Below the pieces are notes generated by a model that worked only from the letters and a program-made list of their open reading frames with translations, was not told where the DNA came from and did not search any database. Below, one piece after another: positions 44,785 through 53,201 of a stretch of 64,000 nt of DNA; within the stretch, counting starts at the first letter, position 1, and every line of letters begins with the position of its first letter. This DNA is from Corynebacterium curieae (lineage in GTDB: Bacteria; Actinomycetota; Actinomycetes; Mycobacteriales; Mycobacteriaceae). The stretch lies in NCBI RefSeq assembly GCF_027570035.1, contig NZ_JAKMUU010000003.1, positions 62,001 through 126,000 of the forward strand, written 5' to 3'. The translations under genes and the position numbers were made by a program.

Positions 44785-44805
44785 ACCTCGAAAGGACAAT
44801 TCATC

Positions 44806-45711
44806 ATGGGACTTTTTAGCTCGCTTTCCTCTTCTTCCTCTCGCCGCAGTTCTTCCCGCAAGAGTTCTTCTAACCAGGATTCCTCTACCCCAGCTCCTGG
44901 TGCGGTTGCTGCTCCGCCAGCCGTAACCGGTGTTCAGGCAGAGCCGCAGCTCATGGAAAATTACGTCACCTGGGAGCCTGCTTCCTGGGACGTCGTTTTG
45001 GATCACTACCGCGTCATCGGAATCGATCCCAATGGTGTAGACGTGCTGTTGGGCAAGCCCATCTTCCCCTTCTTCCGCCACTCCCGGCGCGATGTTGCCG
45101 GTGAAAAGTGGTCTTATTATGTCAAGGTGGTTAATGCTGCCGGTGCTGAATCCTCTCCTTCTGGCAAGGCGACGTCCACCTCCCTGCCTTCGGTCACTGC
45201 AGGCACAGCGCTAGCCACGATTGGTTCCTTTGACCGAAAGGGCACGGAGTTTCAGTACTCCCCAAAGGACTATAAGAAGATCGTCACCGCGCACCCAGAC
45301 CAGACAATCACTGTTGGACCGGATGCTAAGCCTTCCGACGTCCCCTATCTCCTCCCCGGCCCCGGCGATAAGTGGGCGGGAAGCAAGGCCTACACGCTGA
45401 AGTGGACGGTGAAATTGGATAGGCCCACCGGGAAGGCGGCACTGGCACTGTGGCTCATTGATACCACCAAGCTCGGCGGCATTCTCGACGTCACGATTAA
45501 TGACTTTCATAAACAAATAGAGCTCCCACAGGGCGCAACGCAAGGTTCGCGCCAAGGCGATGCCAGCGGGGATCCGACCCCCCTGCGCCCCGCAGCAATC
45601 GAGTTTGATCTCGCCGAAGATACCCTAAAGGAAGGAGAAAACCAGCTGGTCTTCACCCTCCGCGAAGGAGGCTGGCTGGCGTGGGATGCACTGGGGATAT
45701 TTGCTAAGTGA
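44806..45711 (+). CDS. Polysaccharide-lyase-like protein (Fn3-like plus PL4-type C-terminal domain)
   Basis: A 301-residue protein. A Ser/Arg-rich start (residues 1-30) precedes a domain resembling Fn3 (residues 38-125; ENYVTWEPASWDVVLDHYRV). Residues 135-301 resemble the C-terminal carbohydrate-binding domain of family 4 rhamnogalacturonan lyases (ATIGSFDRKGTEF, then LKWTVKLD, then LKEGENQLVFTLREGGWLAWDAL). The lyase catalytic domain is absent. No signal peptide is evident. It starts 21 bp after phoD and is probably cotranscribed, which hints at a surface or wall-carbohydrate role. The domain call is by pattern only. Confidence 0.55.
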   Translation: MGLFSSLSSSSSRRSSSRKSSSNQDSSTPAPGAVAAPPAVTGVQAEPQLMENYVTWEPASWDVVLDHYRVIGIDPNGVDVLLGKPIFPFFRHSRRDVAGEKWSYYVKVVNAAGAESSPSGKATSTSLPSVTAGTALATIGSFDRKGTEFQYSPKDYKKIVTAHPDQTITVGPDAKPSDVPYLLPGPGDKWAGSKAYTLKWTVKLDRPTGKAALALWLIDTTKLGGILDVTINDFHKQIELPQGATQGSRQGDASGDPTPLRPAAIEFDLAEDTLKEGENQLVFTLREGGWLAWDALGIFAK

Positions 45712-45845
45712 CACCACGCAGACGGTGTTTTGCCTAGACTTGGAAAATTGTTCACCAGTTTCTGATGTACGGTAGTAACATCTGCATTTTCTATCTACCT
45801 CGCTAGCATCGCTAGTCTTCGATGCTGAAAGGACTTAGCTCCCTT

Positions 45846-47039
45846 ATGCCTACTGTTTCTGATCGCCTAAACCGCGCCCAGCAGAATCATAATGCGGTGA
45901 TTACCATCATCCCGTTTGATGAACACGCGGTGGATCTTTCGCCGACCCTCAAGGGACTGCCGGTGGCGTTCAAGGACATTGTGGATGTGGCGTACGTAGC
46001 AACCACCTGTGGCTCCAACGTCAAAGCTGTCCGCACACCGGTAAAGGACGCGCCGGTGGTACAGCGTCTCACGGCCCAGGGCGCGCTGCCGGTGGCGAAG
46101 GCGAATCTACAGGAATTTTCCTATGGCATTTTGGGCGATGCCTCCGCGTATGGACGCGTTATCAACCCGCGCGATCCTGAAGTATGCGGCGGTGGGTCTA
46201 GCTCCGGGTCCGCCGCCTTGGTGGCATGCGGCGCGCTCGATCTGACAGTCGGTACCGATAGCGCTGGCTCGGTGCGCGTACCGGCCGCTTGCCAAGGAGT
46301 CTTGGGTTTCAAGCCCACCTTCGGGCTGATTCCGGTAGAAGGGGTCTTCCCCTTTGCCCCCAGCTTCGATTGCATTGGTTTCTTTGCCAGCTCCGTTGAC
46401 CTGATTGAGCAGGCTTTTATCGCCACTGTAGATGAGGAACCAGCCGCGGCACAGGACATTTCATCTATCGATGTCACCGCGCTTAAGGCCAAAGGCGAAC
46501 GCTTTGCTGAGCTATTGGCGAAGCTGGAAAACTCGGACTTTGGACTCAGCGAGGACGTGGATTTGGAAGAAACCATCGCCGCTACGGCGAAGCTCTATGA
46601 GCCGATGCGTTTGAAGGAAGTCTATGACGTTCACCGGCCGCTGCTAGATCAGCGCGATAAGTACCAAGACGTTATCTTGCAGCGCGTTCTGGGTGGAGAA
46701 GATATCAGCCAGGAAAGCTATGATGCGGCCGCACAGGGCGTAGAGAAGCTGCGCGAGGAAGCGCTTGCTCTGCTTGGCGATGCCTCCATTATCCTCACCC
46801 CTACCCTCGATTCCGGCCCCCTCAAGTGGTCCGATATCACACCAGACAATGCCGCGGAATCGGCTGCGAGCCTGCGGCGGTGGACCGAGCCTTTCAACGT
46901 GCTCGGATGGCCAGCTATTACCGTGCCGCTACGCGGCGAAGAGGAAGAAGGAGTGGGTGATGCTGTGCAAGTCGTCGGCAAGCCGGGCGAAGACCTGACC
47001 GTCCTGCGCGTTGCCCACGCGCTGCAGGCCCTGCTCTAA
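45846..47039 (+). CDS. Amidase signature family hydrolase (AtzF/GatA-like)
   Basis: A 397-residue amidase with the Ser-cisSer-Lys triad: Lys in GLPVAFKDIVDV (near residue 46), cis-Ser in the GGGSSSGSAALVA loop (near residue 120) and the nucleophile in GTDSAGSVRVPA (near residue 145). The length is close to that of AtzF-type allophanate/amide hydrolases without extra domains. The ATG at 45846 follows GAAAGGA. The physiological amide is unknown. It stands alone, converging with the 2H protein gene. Confidence 0.85.
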   Translation: MPTVSDRLNRAQQNHNAVITIIPFDEHAVDLSPTLKGLPVAFKDIVDVAYVATTCGSNVKAVRTPVKDAPVVQRLTAQGALPVAKANLQEFSYGILGDASAYGRVINPRDPEVCGGGSSSGSAALVACGALDLTVGTDSAGSVRVPAACQGVLGFKPTFGLIPVEGVFPFAPSFDCIGFFASSVDLIEQAFIATVDEEPAAAQDISSIDVTALKAKGERFAELLAKLENSDFGLSEDVDLEETIAATAKLYEPMRLKEVYDVHRPLLDQRDKYQDVILQRVLGGEDISQESYDAAAQGVEKLREEALALLGDASIILTPTLDSGPLKWSDITPDNAAESAASLRRWTEPFNVLGWPAITVPLRGEEEEGVGDAVQVVGKPGEDLTVLRVAHALQALL

Positions 47040-47052
47040 GCCCAGTGTGGAC

Positions 47053-47562
47053 CTAGATCCCTGCTAGCACGGTCTTTTCTTGGGTACGCGGCCGCCAGTA
47101 GGCGGCTTCAATGGCAGTAAACTCCTTAAAGTGCGCTGAGGTGAGCTCGTCCATCGCTTGGATATAGCCGGGGATCTCCTCGCGCGGCAGGCGCAAGCCC
47201 ATAGTCAGGTGCGGGGTCCACCGCGGCCCTCGCCCGTCTGGGTTGGCGGCACTAATTTTTCTCGCAGCGATTTCTAACTCATCAGTGGTCTCAAGGAGCC
47301 AAGCCACGGTCTGCTTGCGCTTGGTACCAAAAATGACGTTTCCTACTCGCTGGAAATCCGCTGGAATAACAGGCGGCAGCAACTGCGCGGCCAAGTCCAC
47401 AACCTCAGGCCGCATTTCTGGGGAGAAAGTGATCGTGATGTGCGGTCGTTGATGCTGGATAGGAAAGCCGCGCTCAGCAAGCCCCGCAAAGATCTCGCGT
47501 ACCTGATCCTCCTGCTTTTCCGGCAGGTAGAGCAGGATATTATCCGGCGATGCTGCGCTCAC
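47053..47562 (-). CDS. 2H phosphoesterase (2'-5' RNA ligase-like)
   Basis: A 169-residue protein with the two HxTx motifs of the 2H superfamily: HITITF near residue 41 and HLTMGL near residue 118. The length and spacing fit the LigT/ThpR group. Members act as 2',3'-cyclic phosphodiesterases or RNA ligases. No operon partner is visible; it converges with the amidase and diverges from fruA. Confidence 0.82.
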   Translation of the reverse strand: MSAASPDNILLYLPEKQEDQVREIFAGLAERGFPIQHQRPHITITFSPEMRPEVVDLAAQLLPPVIPADFQRVGNVIFGTKRKQTVAWLLETTDELEIAARKISAANPDGRGPRWTPHLTMGLRLPREEIPGYIQAMDELTSAHFKEFTAIEAAYWRPRTQEKTVLAGI

Positions 47563-47639
47563 GAGATGGCTTTCCCTTTCTGTAGTTGAGTGCTTCCAGC
47601 CTACAGGTCATAAGGGAGGCCACTCCCTCTTGTGCACAC

Positions 47640-47651
47640 GCAAACGATTGC
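47640..47651. promoter_or_regulatory. LacI-type operator candidate upstream of fruA
   Basis: GCAAACGATTGC is a near-perfect 12-bp palindrome of the LacI/GalR family type (central CG, GCAA arms). It ends 15 bp before the fruA ATG, a position suited to repression. A GGGAG/CTCCC hairpin lies just upstream at 47614-47627. The cognate regulator is not in the window. Confidence 0.45.
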
Positions 47652-47666
47652 CGTTTAATGAGAGTC

Positions 47667-49565
47667 ATGAGTACTTCAGAGTCATCGCCCCTCATTCTCG
47701 CCATCACGGCGTGTCCGACGGGCATCGCGCATACCTACATGGCGGCCGAGAACCTTGAAGCCGCAGCCCAAGAGTTGGGCTATCGCATCAAGATTGAAAC
47801 TCACGGTTCCATCGGCGTCGAGGGAACCTTTAGCAAGCAAGATATCGAAGAAGCCAATGCTATCGTCATTGGCGCTGATACGGTAATTTCTAAAGACCGC
47901 TTCCACGGCAAACGCCTCGAAGCCACCGGCGTGGACGAGGCCATCAAGCATCCGAAGGAACTGCTGAGCAGATCCTTGAGCGCCTCGCGCTGGGAAGGCT
48001 CCGCAGACAGCAAGGAAGAAGAAGCGCCCCGTAAAGATAGTTTTGGCCAGACCTTGTATAAAGCCCTGATGAACGGCGTCTCGCACATGATTCCGTTCGT
48101 GGTCACCGGTGGCCTGCTCATTGCGGTGGCACTGTCCATTGGCGGCACCCCTACGCCTGAAGGCATGGCAATTCCAGAAGATAGCTTCTGGAATACAGTC
48201 AATGAACTCGGCGCTTTGGCGTTCTCATTGATGGTTCCGGTTCTCTCTGGCTACATCGCGGTAGGCATCGCGGACCGACCAGGCCTCGCGCCCGGCCTTA
48301 TCACCGGTCTTATTGCCACCACCGGCTCGCTCTACGGTTCGGAGGCTGGCGCCGGATTCCTAGGCGGCATTGTCACCGGTATTTTGTCCGGTTACGTAGC
48401 ACTAGCCATTAAAAAGATCCCGGTGCATAAATTCATTGCACCCATTTGGCCCATCATCGTCATTCCGATTTTCACCACGCTCATCGTCGGCCTGATTTTC
48501 ATCTTGCTCATTGGTGCGCCGGTCTCGGCTGCTTTCGAGACTATGACCGAGTACCTCGCCGGCATGCAAGGCTCCTCTGTTATCGTGTTAGGTCTAATCA
48601 TTGGTGCAATGATTGCCTTCGACATGGGTGGCCCCTTCAATAAGACGGCCTTTCTCTTTGGCGGCGGCATGATCGCGGCCGGCAACGCAGCACCGATGGG
48701 CATGGCGGCGTGTGCCATTGCCGTACCTCCCCTCGCCGTGGGCATAGCTACGGTGCTGCGCCGCAGCTGGTTTACCAAGGCGGAAAATGATGCCGGCATC
48801 GCGGCGCTGTTTATGGGATTCTTCGGCATCACCGAGGGTGCCATTCCACTCGCGGCCGCACGCCCTCTGCAAGTTATCCCTGCCAATGTTGCTGGAGGCG
48901 CAGTAGCCGGCGCACTTGCTGGCGCATTTGGGGCTCAGGATCACGTCATGCACGGCGGCCCCATCGTCGCGGTGCTCGGCGCGGTAGACAATGTCGCAGG
49001 ATTCTTTATCGCCATGCTTGCCGGCGTCGCAGTCTGTGCCGGCCTTATCCTCCTGTTGGTGGGCCTCACCCAGCGCAAAGAAAAGCCACTGGTTGCTGTC
49101 GATACCATCAGCTTGGATAAGGATTTGGGCTCTACCAGTGAGGAGGTAATCCGCTCCATGGTGAAGCTTACTTCTTCCCGCATGTCCGATATGGAAGCGG
49201 TAATTGAGGCTGCCTTAAAGCGCGAGTCGACCCATTCTACCGGAGTAGGCCACGGCGTAGCCATTCCACACGCACGCTCGGCCGGCGTGAAAGTGCCCAC
49301 CCTTGCCTTTGCCCGCCTACCCGAAGGCATTACATGGGGAGAAGGCGAGGAACCGACTAACCTTGCCTTCCTTATCGCTGTGCCTGATAATGCCGGCAAG
49401 CAACACCTCAAGCTGCTCTCCAAGCTGGCGCGCAGCATTATGAAGGAAGACTTCCGCAACCAGCTTTATGGCGCACAAACCCGCAAGGAAGCGGCCGAGA
49501 TCATTTCCTCGGCCCTTTCTCCAGCCCCAGCTTCTCAAGGAACAGCGACGCCCGCAAAGGCATAA
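47667..49565 (+). CDS. fruA: Fructose-type PTS EIIBCA fusion
   Basis: A 632-residue PTS permease with domain order B-C-A. EIIB occupies residues 1-105 with the phosphocysteine in AITACPTGIAHT (Cys16). EIIC (residues 130-480) has eight or more membrane segments and the GITEGAIP motif. EIIA (residues 490-625) carries the phosphohistidine in GVAIPHARS. It imports fructose as fructose-1-phosphate. The ATG at 47667 starts the EIIB domain cleanly. No 1-phosphofructokinase, FruR or EI gene accompanies it, unlike the usual fruR-fruK-fruA order. Confidence 0.92.
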   Translation: MSTSESSPLILAITACPTGIAHTYMAAENLEAAAQELGYRIKIETHGSIGVEGTFSKQDIEEANAIVIGADTVISKDRFHGKRLEATGVDEAIKHPKELLSRSLSASRWEGSADSKEEEAPRKDSFGQTLYKALMNGVSHMIPFVVTGGLLIAVALSIGGTPTPEGMAIPEDSFWNTVNELGALAFSLMVPVLSGYIAVGIADRPGLAPGLITGLIATTGSLYGSEAGAGFLGGIVTGILSGYVALAIKKIPVHKFIAPIWPIIVIPIFTTLIVGLIFILLIGAPVSAAFETMTEYLAGMQGSSVIVLGLIIGAMIAFDMGGPFNKTAFLFGGGMIAAGNAAPMGMAACAIAVPPLAVGIATVLRRSWFTKAENDAGIAALFMGFFGITEGAIPLAAARPLQVIPANVAGGAVAGALAGAFGAQDHVMHGGPIVAVLGAVDNVAGFFIAMLAGVAVCAGLILLLVGLTQRKEKPLVAVDTISLDKDLGSTSEEVIRSMVKLTSSRMSDMEAVIEAALKRESTHSTGVGHGVAIPHARSAGVKVPTLAFARLPEGITWGEGEEPTNLAFLIAVPDNAGKQHLKLLSKLARSIMKEDFRNQLYGAQTRKEAAEIISSALSPAPASQGTATPAKA

Positions 49566-49581
49566 TACTTCGTTCAATGTG

Positions 49582-49607
49582 GCGCTCGGCGATTCATCGC
49601 CGGGCGC
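49582..49607 (+). terminator. Terminator of fruA
   Basis: A 12-bp stem with one mismatch, GCGCTCGGCGAT/ATCGCCGGGCGC, a 2-base loop apex and TTTTCTT after it, 16 bp past the fruA stop. Confidence 0.85.
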
Positions 49608-49610
49608 TTT

Positions 49611-50096
49611 TCTTATACCTTTCTAAACCCCGCTCACCGAGCACACAACGACGCCGAGAAACAACTGCTGGGCAACACCCATAGAAGCAAAGGGCAGGGA
49701 GAGGTCAGGCAACCTAGTAAATCTCACGATCTTTATAGGTTCTACCAAGAAACGGACGAGTTTCCCTACGCCTGACTTAAAACTCCACCCTCACGACTCA
49801 AGTACTTACTGCTTCTCCGAGAATCTAAGACGCTGACTAGAAACCACCCCGTTGGGGAGGGGGAAATGCGCAACCAACTGAGGGATTTTAGGAGTTTCCT
49901 AGCTCAATTCGAGAAATAACTAAGAAGTAATTAGTTATACGGGACATCAACTTCAAATATTCTAATAATTTCTGTTCAAGTCGATTTTATTCCCTGGAAT
50001 TGATTAACTTTTAAACAAGGGGAACGGAGTTTTGCTGTTGACGCTCCGAATTTCCCGCCTGATTCTCCGCCAGGTTCCAAAAGAAAGGTTCCGCTC
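49611..50096. other. Long intergenic region upstream of the CAP protein gene
   Basis: About 490 bp with no credible gene. The part from 49890 to 50020 is AT-rich and likely carries the promoter. A short inverted pairing CCCCGTTGGGG lies at 49847-49857. I looked for the c-di-AMP (ydaO) riboswitch common before cell-wall genes in actinobacteria and did not find its conserved blocks. AAGAAAGG at 50080-50087 serves the next gene. Confidence 0.4.
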
Positions 50097-50669
50097 ATGT
50101 TCACCCCCACTGTTCGCTTCTCCACCAAAAAATTTGTAGCCCCCACCCTTGCGGCAGCCATCGCTTTGGGAATTTGCGTTGCACCTGCCGAAGCCTCCAG
50201 CTCCCTAAGTTCCTCGAGCAACTTTAAAGGCGCGAACCTTCCGGTACCGACACTAAACCTTCCCGCCGCGCCGGCTACAGCAGCAAAACCCACCGCTCCA
50301 GTTTCCAATCGCGTGCAGAACATCATCAACCACACCAACGAGTACCGCCAGGCGCATGGACTGCGCCCGGTTCGCGCTAATGCCGCACTCAATGGACTAG
50401 CTCAAGATTGGGCCGACCAGCTGGTGCGCGCCGATAAGCTCAGCCACCGCCCGCAGCACTGGAACCACTATCCCGCCAATATCCCAGCTGGTGGCGAGAA
50501 TGTCCTGCAGGCGTGGAGCGACTATTCCGATGCCCTCCTAGTCAAGCTTTGGTACGAATCCCCGGGCCACCGCAAGATTATGCTGGACCCACGCGCCAAG
50601 ACCATCGGAGTCGGCGTTGCCATTAACTCTGAAGGCAAGCTCTACGCTGTCCAAAACTACGGCCGCTAA
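50097..50669 (+). CDS. Secreted CAP/SCP-domain protein
   Basis: A 190-residue exported protein with a signal peptide ending near AEA-SS (residue 33), a 40-residue Pro/Ala/Ser linker and a CAP domain (residues 78-190) with NHTNEYRQAHGLRPV, DWADQLVRADKLSH, GGENVLQAW and WYESPGHRKIML. These carry the conserved His and Glu residues of bacterial SCP/YkwD proteins. The exact function of such proteins is unsettled. It is a single-gene unit. Confidence 0.87.
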   Translation: MFTPTVRFSTKKFVAPTLAAAIALGICVAPAEASSSLSSSSNFKGANLPVPTLNLPAAPATAAKPTAPVSNRVQNIINHTNEYRQAHGLRPVRANAALNGLAQDWADQLVRADKLSHRPQHWNHYPANIPAGGENVLQAWSDYSDALLVKLWYESPGHRKIMLDPRAKTIGVGVAINSEGKLYAVQNYGR

Positions 50670-50834
50670 ACGCGTAGAACGCCACGCCCCAGAGCCCCGC
50701 CTAGCCGATACGCTTGGTCTGCTTCCAGAGAGGAACAGCCCGTCGCATACGGGGTGGGGGTGTACACGCGGGTAATACAAACGTAACCAGCTTCACAAAT
50801 GGCAGTGGCGAGGGTTACACTTGAGGGCATTCGA

Positions 50835-50847
50835 ATTGTTCAACAAT
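50835..50847. promoter_or_regulatory. Palindromic operator upstream of pxpA
   Basis: ATTGTTCAACAAT is a perfect palindrome, 18 bp before the pxpA ATG. Its core TTGTTCAACAA fits TNGTNNNACNA, the consensus of FadR-subfamily GntR regulators, and recurs before the NRAMP-like gene at 57736. The FCD regulator encoded at 55041 is the natural candidate to bind both. Confidence 0.7.
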
Positions 50848-50865
50848 CTTAAAGGACGGTGTTGA

Positions 50866-51627
50866 ATGTCCTCGCTCCATATTGATTTGAACGCGGACTT
50901 GGGAGAGACGACTACGGGCAATCCGGTCGCAGATGACGCAGCAATGCTGGAAATGGTGTCCTCGGCAAACGTGGCTACCGGCTTCCACGCAGGCGATCCC
51001 CACTCCATTGCTGGCACGCTTAAAGCGGCCGCGGAGGCAGGCGTGACCGTGGGCGCACATGTGGGTTATAACGACGCCGCAGGATTCGGCCGCCGCTTTA
51101 TCGATTACAACCCGGACGAACTCGCTGACGAGGTGACCTACCAAATTGGCGCGCTCGACGCTTTGGCTCGCGCCAATGGCACCAAGGTCGCCTATGTAAA
51201 ACCGCACGGTGCAATGTACAACGCAATTGTAAAGGATAAGGCGCAGGCAGAGGGCGTCATCAAGGGCATTAAGGCCTTTGGGGACTTGCCGGTGATGTTG
51301 CTGCCTGGGGGCGTTGCGGTGGACGTCGCTAAGCACAGCGGGCTTACCGTCATCCGTGAGGCCTTTGCGGACCGCAATTACAACCCCGATGGCACGCTAG
51401 TCTCACGCAAGGAGGCCAATGCGGTTCTAGGCAGCGCTGATGAGGTGGTGCAGCGAGTACTGGAGGTAGCACAGACCGGTTCGATTACGGCCGTAGATGG
51501 AACAAAGCTCGAAGTAGATGCGCAATCCGTATGCACCCACGGTGATTCGCCCGGCGCGGTGAAACTGCTGCGCGGCGTGGTGGAGCGCCTGCGCGCAGAA
51601 GGCATCGAGATTCGGAGCTTTATCTAA
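50866..51627 (+). CDS. pxpA: 5-oxoprolinase subunit A (LamB/YcsF)
   Basis: A 253-residue LamB/YcsF protein with the N-terminal IDLNADLGE, SANVATGFHAGDP near residue 40, GAHVGYNDAAGFGRR near residue 65 and VKPHGAMYN near residue 112. With PxpB and PxpC it opens 5-oxoproline to glutamate using ATP. It starts 18 bp after the palindromic operator, and its stop overlaps the next start by one base. It is the first gene of a three-gene operon. Confidence 0.92.
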   Translation: MSSLHIDLNADLGETTTGNPVADDAAMLEMVSSANVATGFHAGDPHSIAGTLKAAAEAGVTVGAHVGYNDAAGFGRRFIDYNPDELADEVTYQIGALDALARANGTKVAYVKPHGAMYNAIVKDKAQAEGVIKGIKAFGDLPVMLLPGGVAVDVAKHSGLTVIREAFADRNYNPDGTLVSRKEANAVLGSADEVVQRVLEVAQTGSITAVDGTKLEVDAQSVCTHGDSPGAVKLLRGVVERLRAEGIEIRSFI

Positions 51628-53201
51628 TGCACATCAACTTTGTGGGCACGCGCGCGTTGCTGATTGACTTGGATGGATTAAACCAAGTCATGGACTGGCA
51701 CGCAGCGCTTTCTGCCAAGCCATTGAAGAATCAGGTGGACTGCATCGCGGCCGCCACCACCTTGCTGCTGACCTTTGAAGCGCCCGATTCGGCCCGCGAT
51801 GCGGCAGAATTTTTGCACGACTTCTCCCCTGCCACCGCGACGGCTGCGGAGGCGCGCACGGTAGAAATCGATGTGCTCTATGACGGCGAGGATGTGGACG
51901 AGGCTGCAGATCTGCTTGGCCTCTCGCGCGAGGCACTCATTAGCTGGCATACCTCCACCGAGTGGACAGCAGCGTTCGGTGGCTTTGCCCCAGGCTTTAC
52001 CTACTGCGCGCCTTCGGATCCCGCCCATGCCCGCGCCGTACCGCGCCGCTCCAGCCCCCGCACCGCGGTGCCGGCCGGTGCTGTGGGCATTGCAGGTGAG
52101 TTTTCTGCCGTCTACCCACGTGTTTCCCCAGGCGGCTGGCAGCTGCTGGGCACCACCAATACGCCGATGTGGGATTCCAATGCCAACCCGCCGGCTTTGG
52201 TGCAGCCCGGTGACCGCGTGCGCTACCGCAGCGTGGATAAGCTGCCGGATCTAGTGGATCATTCTGCCCGATCGAAGCGCTCTCCTGCGCGGCTTCCTCG
52301 CATGGAGGTTATCGACGCCGGCTTGCTCACCCTCTATCAAGACTTGGGCCGCCCAGGCGTGGGCGACCTCGGCGTAACCCCGTCCGGTGCCGCCGACCGC
52401 GCAGCCGCCGCTACCGCCAATGTGGCCGTGGGCAACCCGCGCGGGGCAACGGTGCTGGAAAATATTGGCGGCATCAAGCTCCACGCGCTCACCGATACCG
52501 TCATTTGCGTCACCGGCGCGACCGCCCGTGTGTGCCTAGGCGAAATGCCGGTCCACCTCGCCCGCCCCGTGCTTGTCACGGCTGGGCAAACCGTCACGGT
52601 AGATCCTGCGACGGTAGGCATGCGCAATTACGTGGCCATCCGCGGCGGCATTATCGCCGAATCCGAACTCGGTTCGGCCGCCACCGACGTCCTTTCCGGC
52701 TTAGGCCCAGACCCAGTCACTACCGGCGATGTCATCGGCGTCCTACCGCGCTCCACCGGCATGACCGACGCCCAGCTGTCTAACCCACTGCGCGTTTCTG
52801 AAAGCTCCGATGGGAAAACCCGCGCCACCCTGCGCTGCGTGCTCGGCCCCCGCGACAACTGGTTTGGCGATAATGTCTCCGCCTTCCTGGATACCGAGTG
52901 GACCGTCACCTCGGATTCCAACCGCGTGGGCCTGCGCCTCGATAGCGAAGAGCCGATTGAGCGCGTTAAAGACGGCGAGCTTCCCTCCGAGGGTATGGTC
53001 GCCGGCTCCATCCAAATCCCACCCAATGGCAAGCCCGTGGTCTTCCTGCGCGATCATGCCGTGACCGGCGGCTACCCCGTTATCGCCACCGTCTTGGAAG
53101 AAGATATTGATATTGCCGCGCAGCTGCCACCCGGCGCACGCGTGAATTTTGAACTCGTAGCACCCCAAGCCTTAAACACTGGAGAACAGAATGCAGATTA
53201 A
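51627..53201 (+). CDS. 5-oxoprolinase subunits B and C fusion (KipI-KipA / AHS1-AHS2)
   Basis: A 524-residue fusion. Residues 1-215 are the KipI/PxpB (AHS1) part, with FGGFAPGFTYC and the PAGAVGIAGEFSAVYPRVSPGGWQ-type block near residues 150-175. Residues 225-515 are the KipA/PxpC (AHS2) part, with LTLYQDLGRPGVGDLGVTPSGAAD at its start, where a longer run is conserved. In most bacteria these are two proteins. AHS1-AHS2 also occurs inside urea carboxylase, which explains names such as urea amidolyase. It overlaps the biotin carboxylase gene by 11 bp. Confidence 0.9.
   Translation: MHINFVGTRALLIDLDGLNQVMDWHAALSAKPLKNQVDCIAAATTLLLTFEAPDSARDAAEFLHDFSPATATAAEARTVEIDVLYDGEDVDEAADLLGLSREALISWHTSTEWTAAFGGFAPGFTYCAPSDPAHARAVPRRSSPRTAVPAGAVGIAGEFSAVYPRVSPGGWQLLGTTNTPMWDSNANPPALVQPGDRVRYRSVDKLPDLVDHSARSKRSPARLPRMEVIDAGLLTLYQDLGRPGVGDLGVTPSGAADRAAAATANVAVGNPRGATVLENIGGIKLHALTDTVICVTGATARVCLGEMPVHLARPVLVTAGQTVTVDPATVGMRNYVAIRGGIIAESELGSAATDVLSGLGPDPVTTGDVIGVLPRSTGMTDAQLSNPLRVSESSDGKTRATLRCVLGPRDNWFGDNVSAFLDTEWTVTSDSNRVGLRLDSEEPIERVKDGELPSEGMVAGSIQIPPNGKPVVFLRDHAVTGGYPVIATVLEEDIDIAAQLPPGARVNFELVAPQALNTGEQNAD

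Noticed and set aside
45748-45758. TTGTTCACCAG before the amidase as a third copy of the oxoprolinase operator
   Set aside because: Two mismatches, one at an essential position of the TNGTNNNACNA consensus, and it is not palindromic.
49611-50096. c-di-AMP (ydaO) riboswitch before the CAP protein gene
   Set aside because: The conserved blocks of that riboswitch could not be found in the leader.
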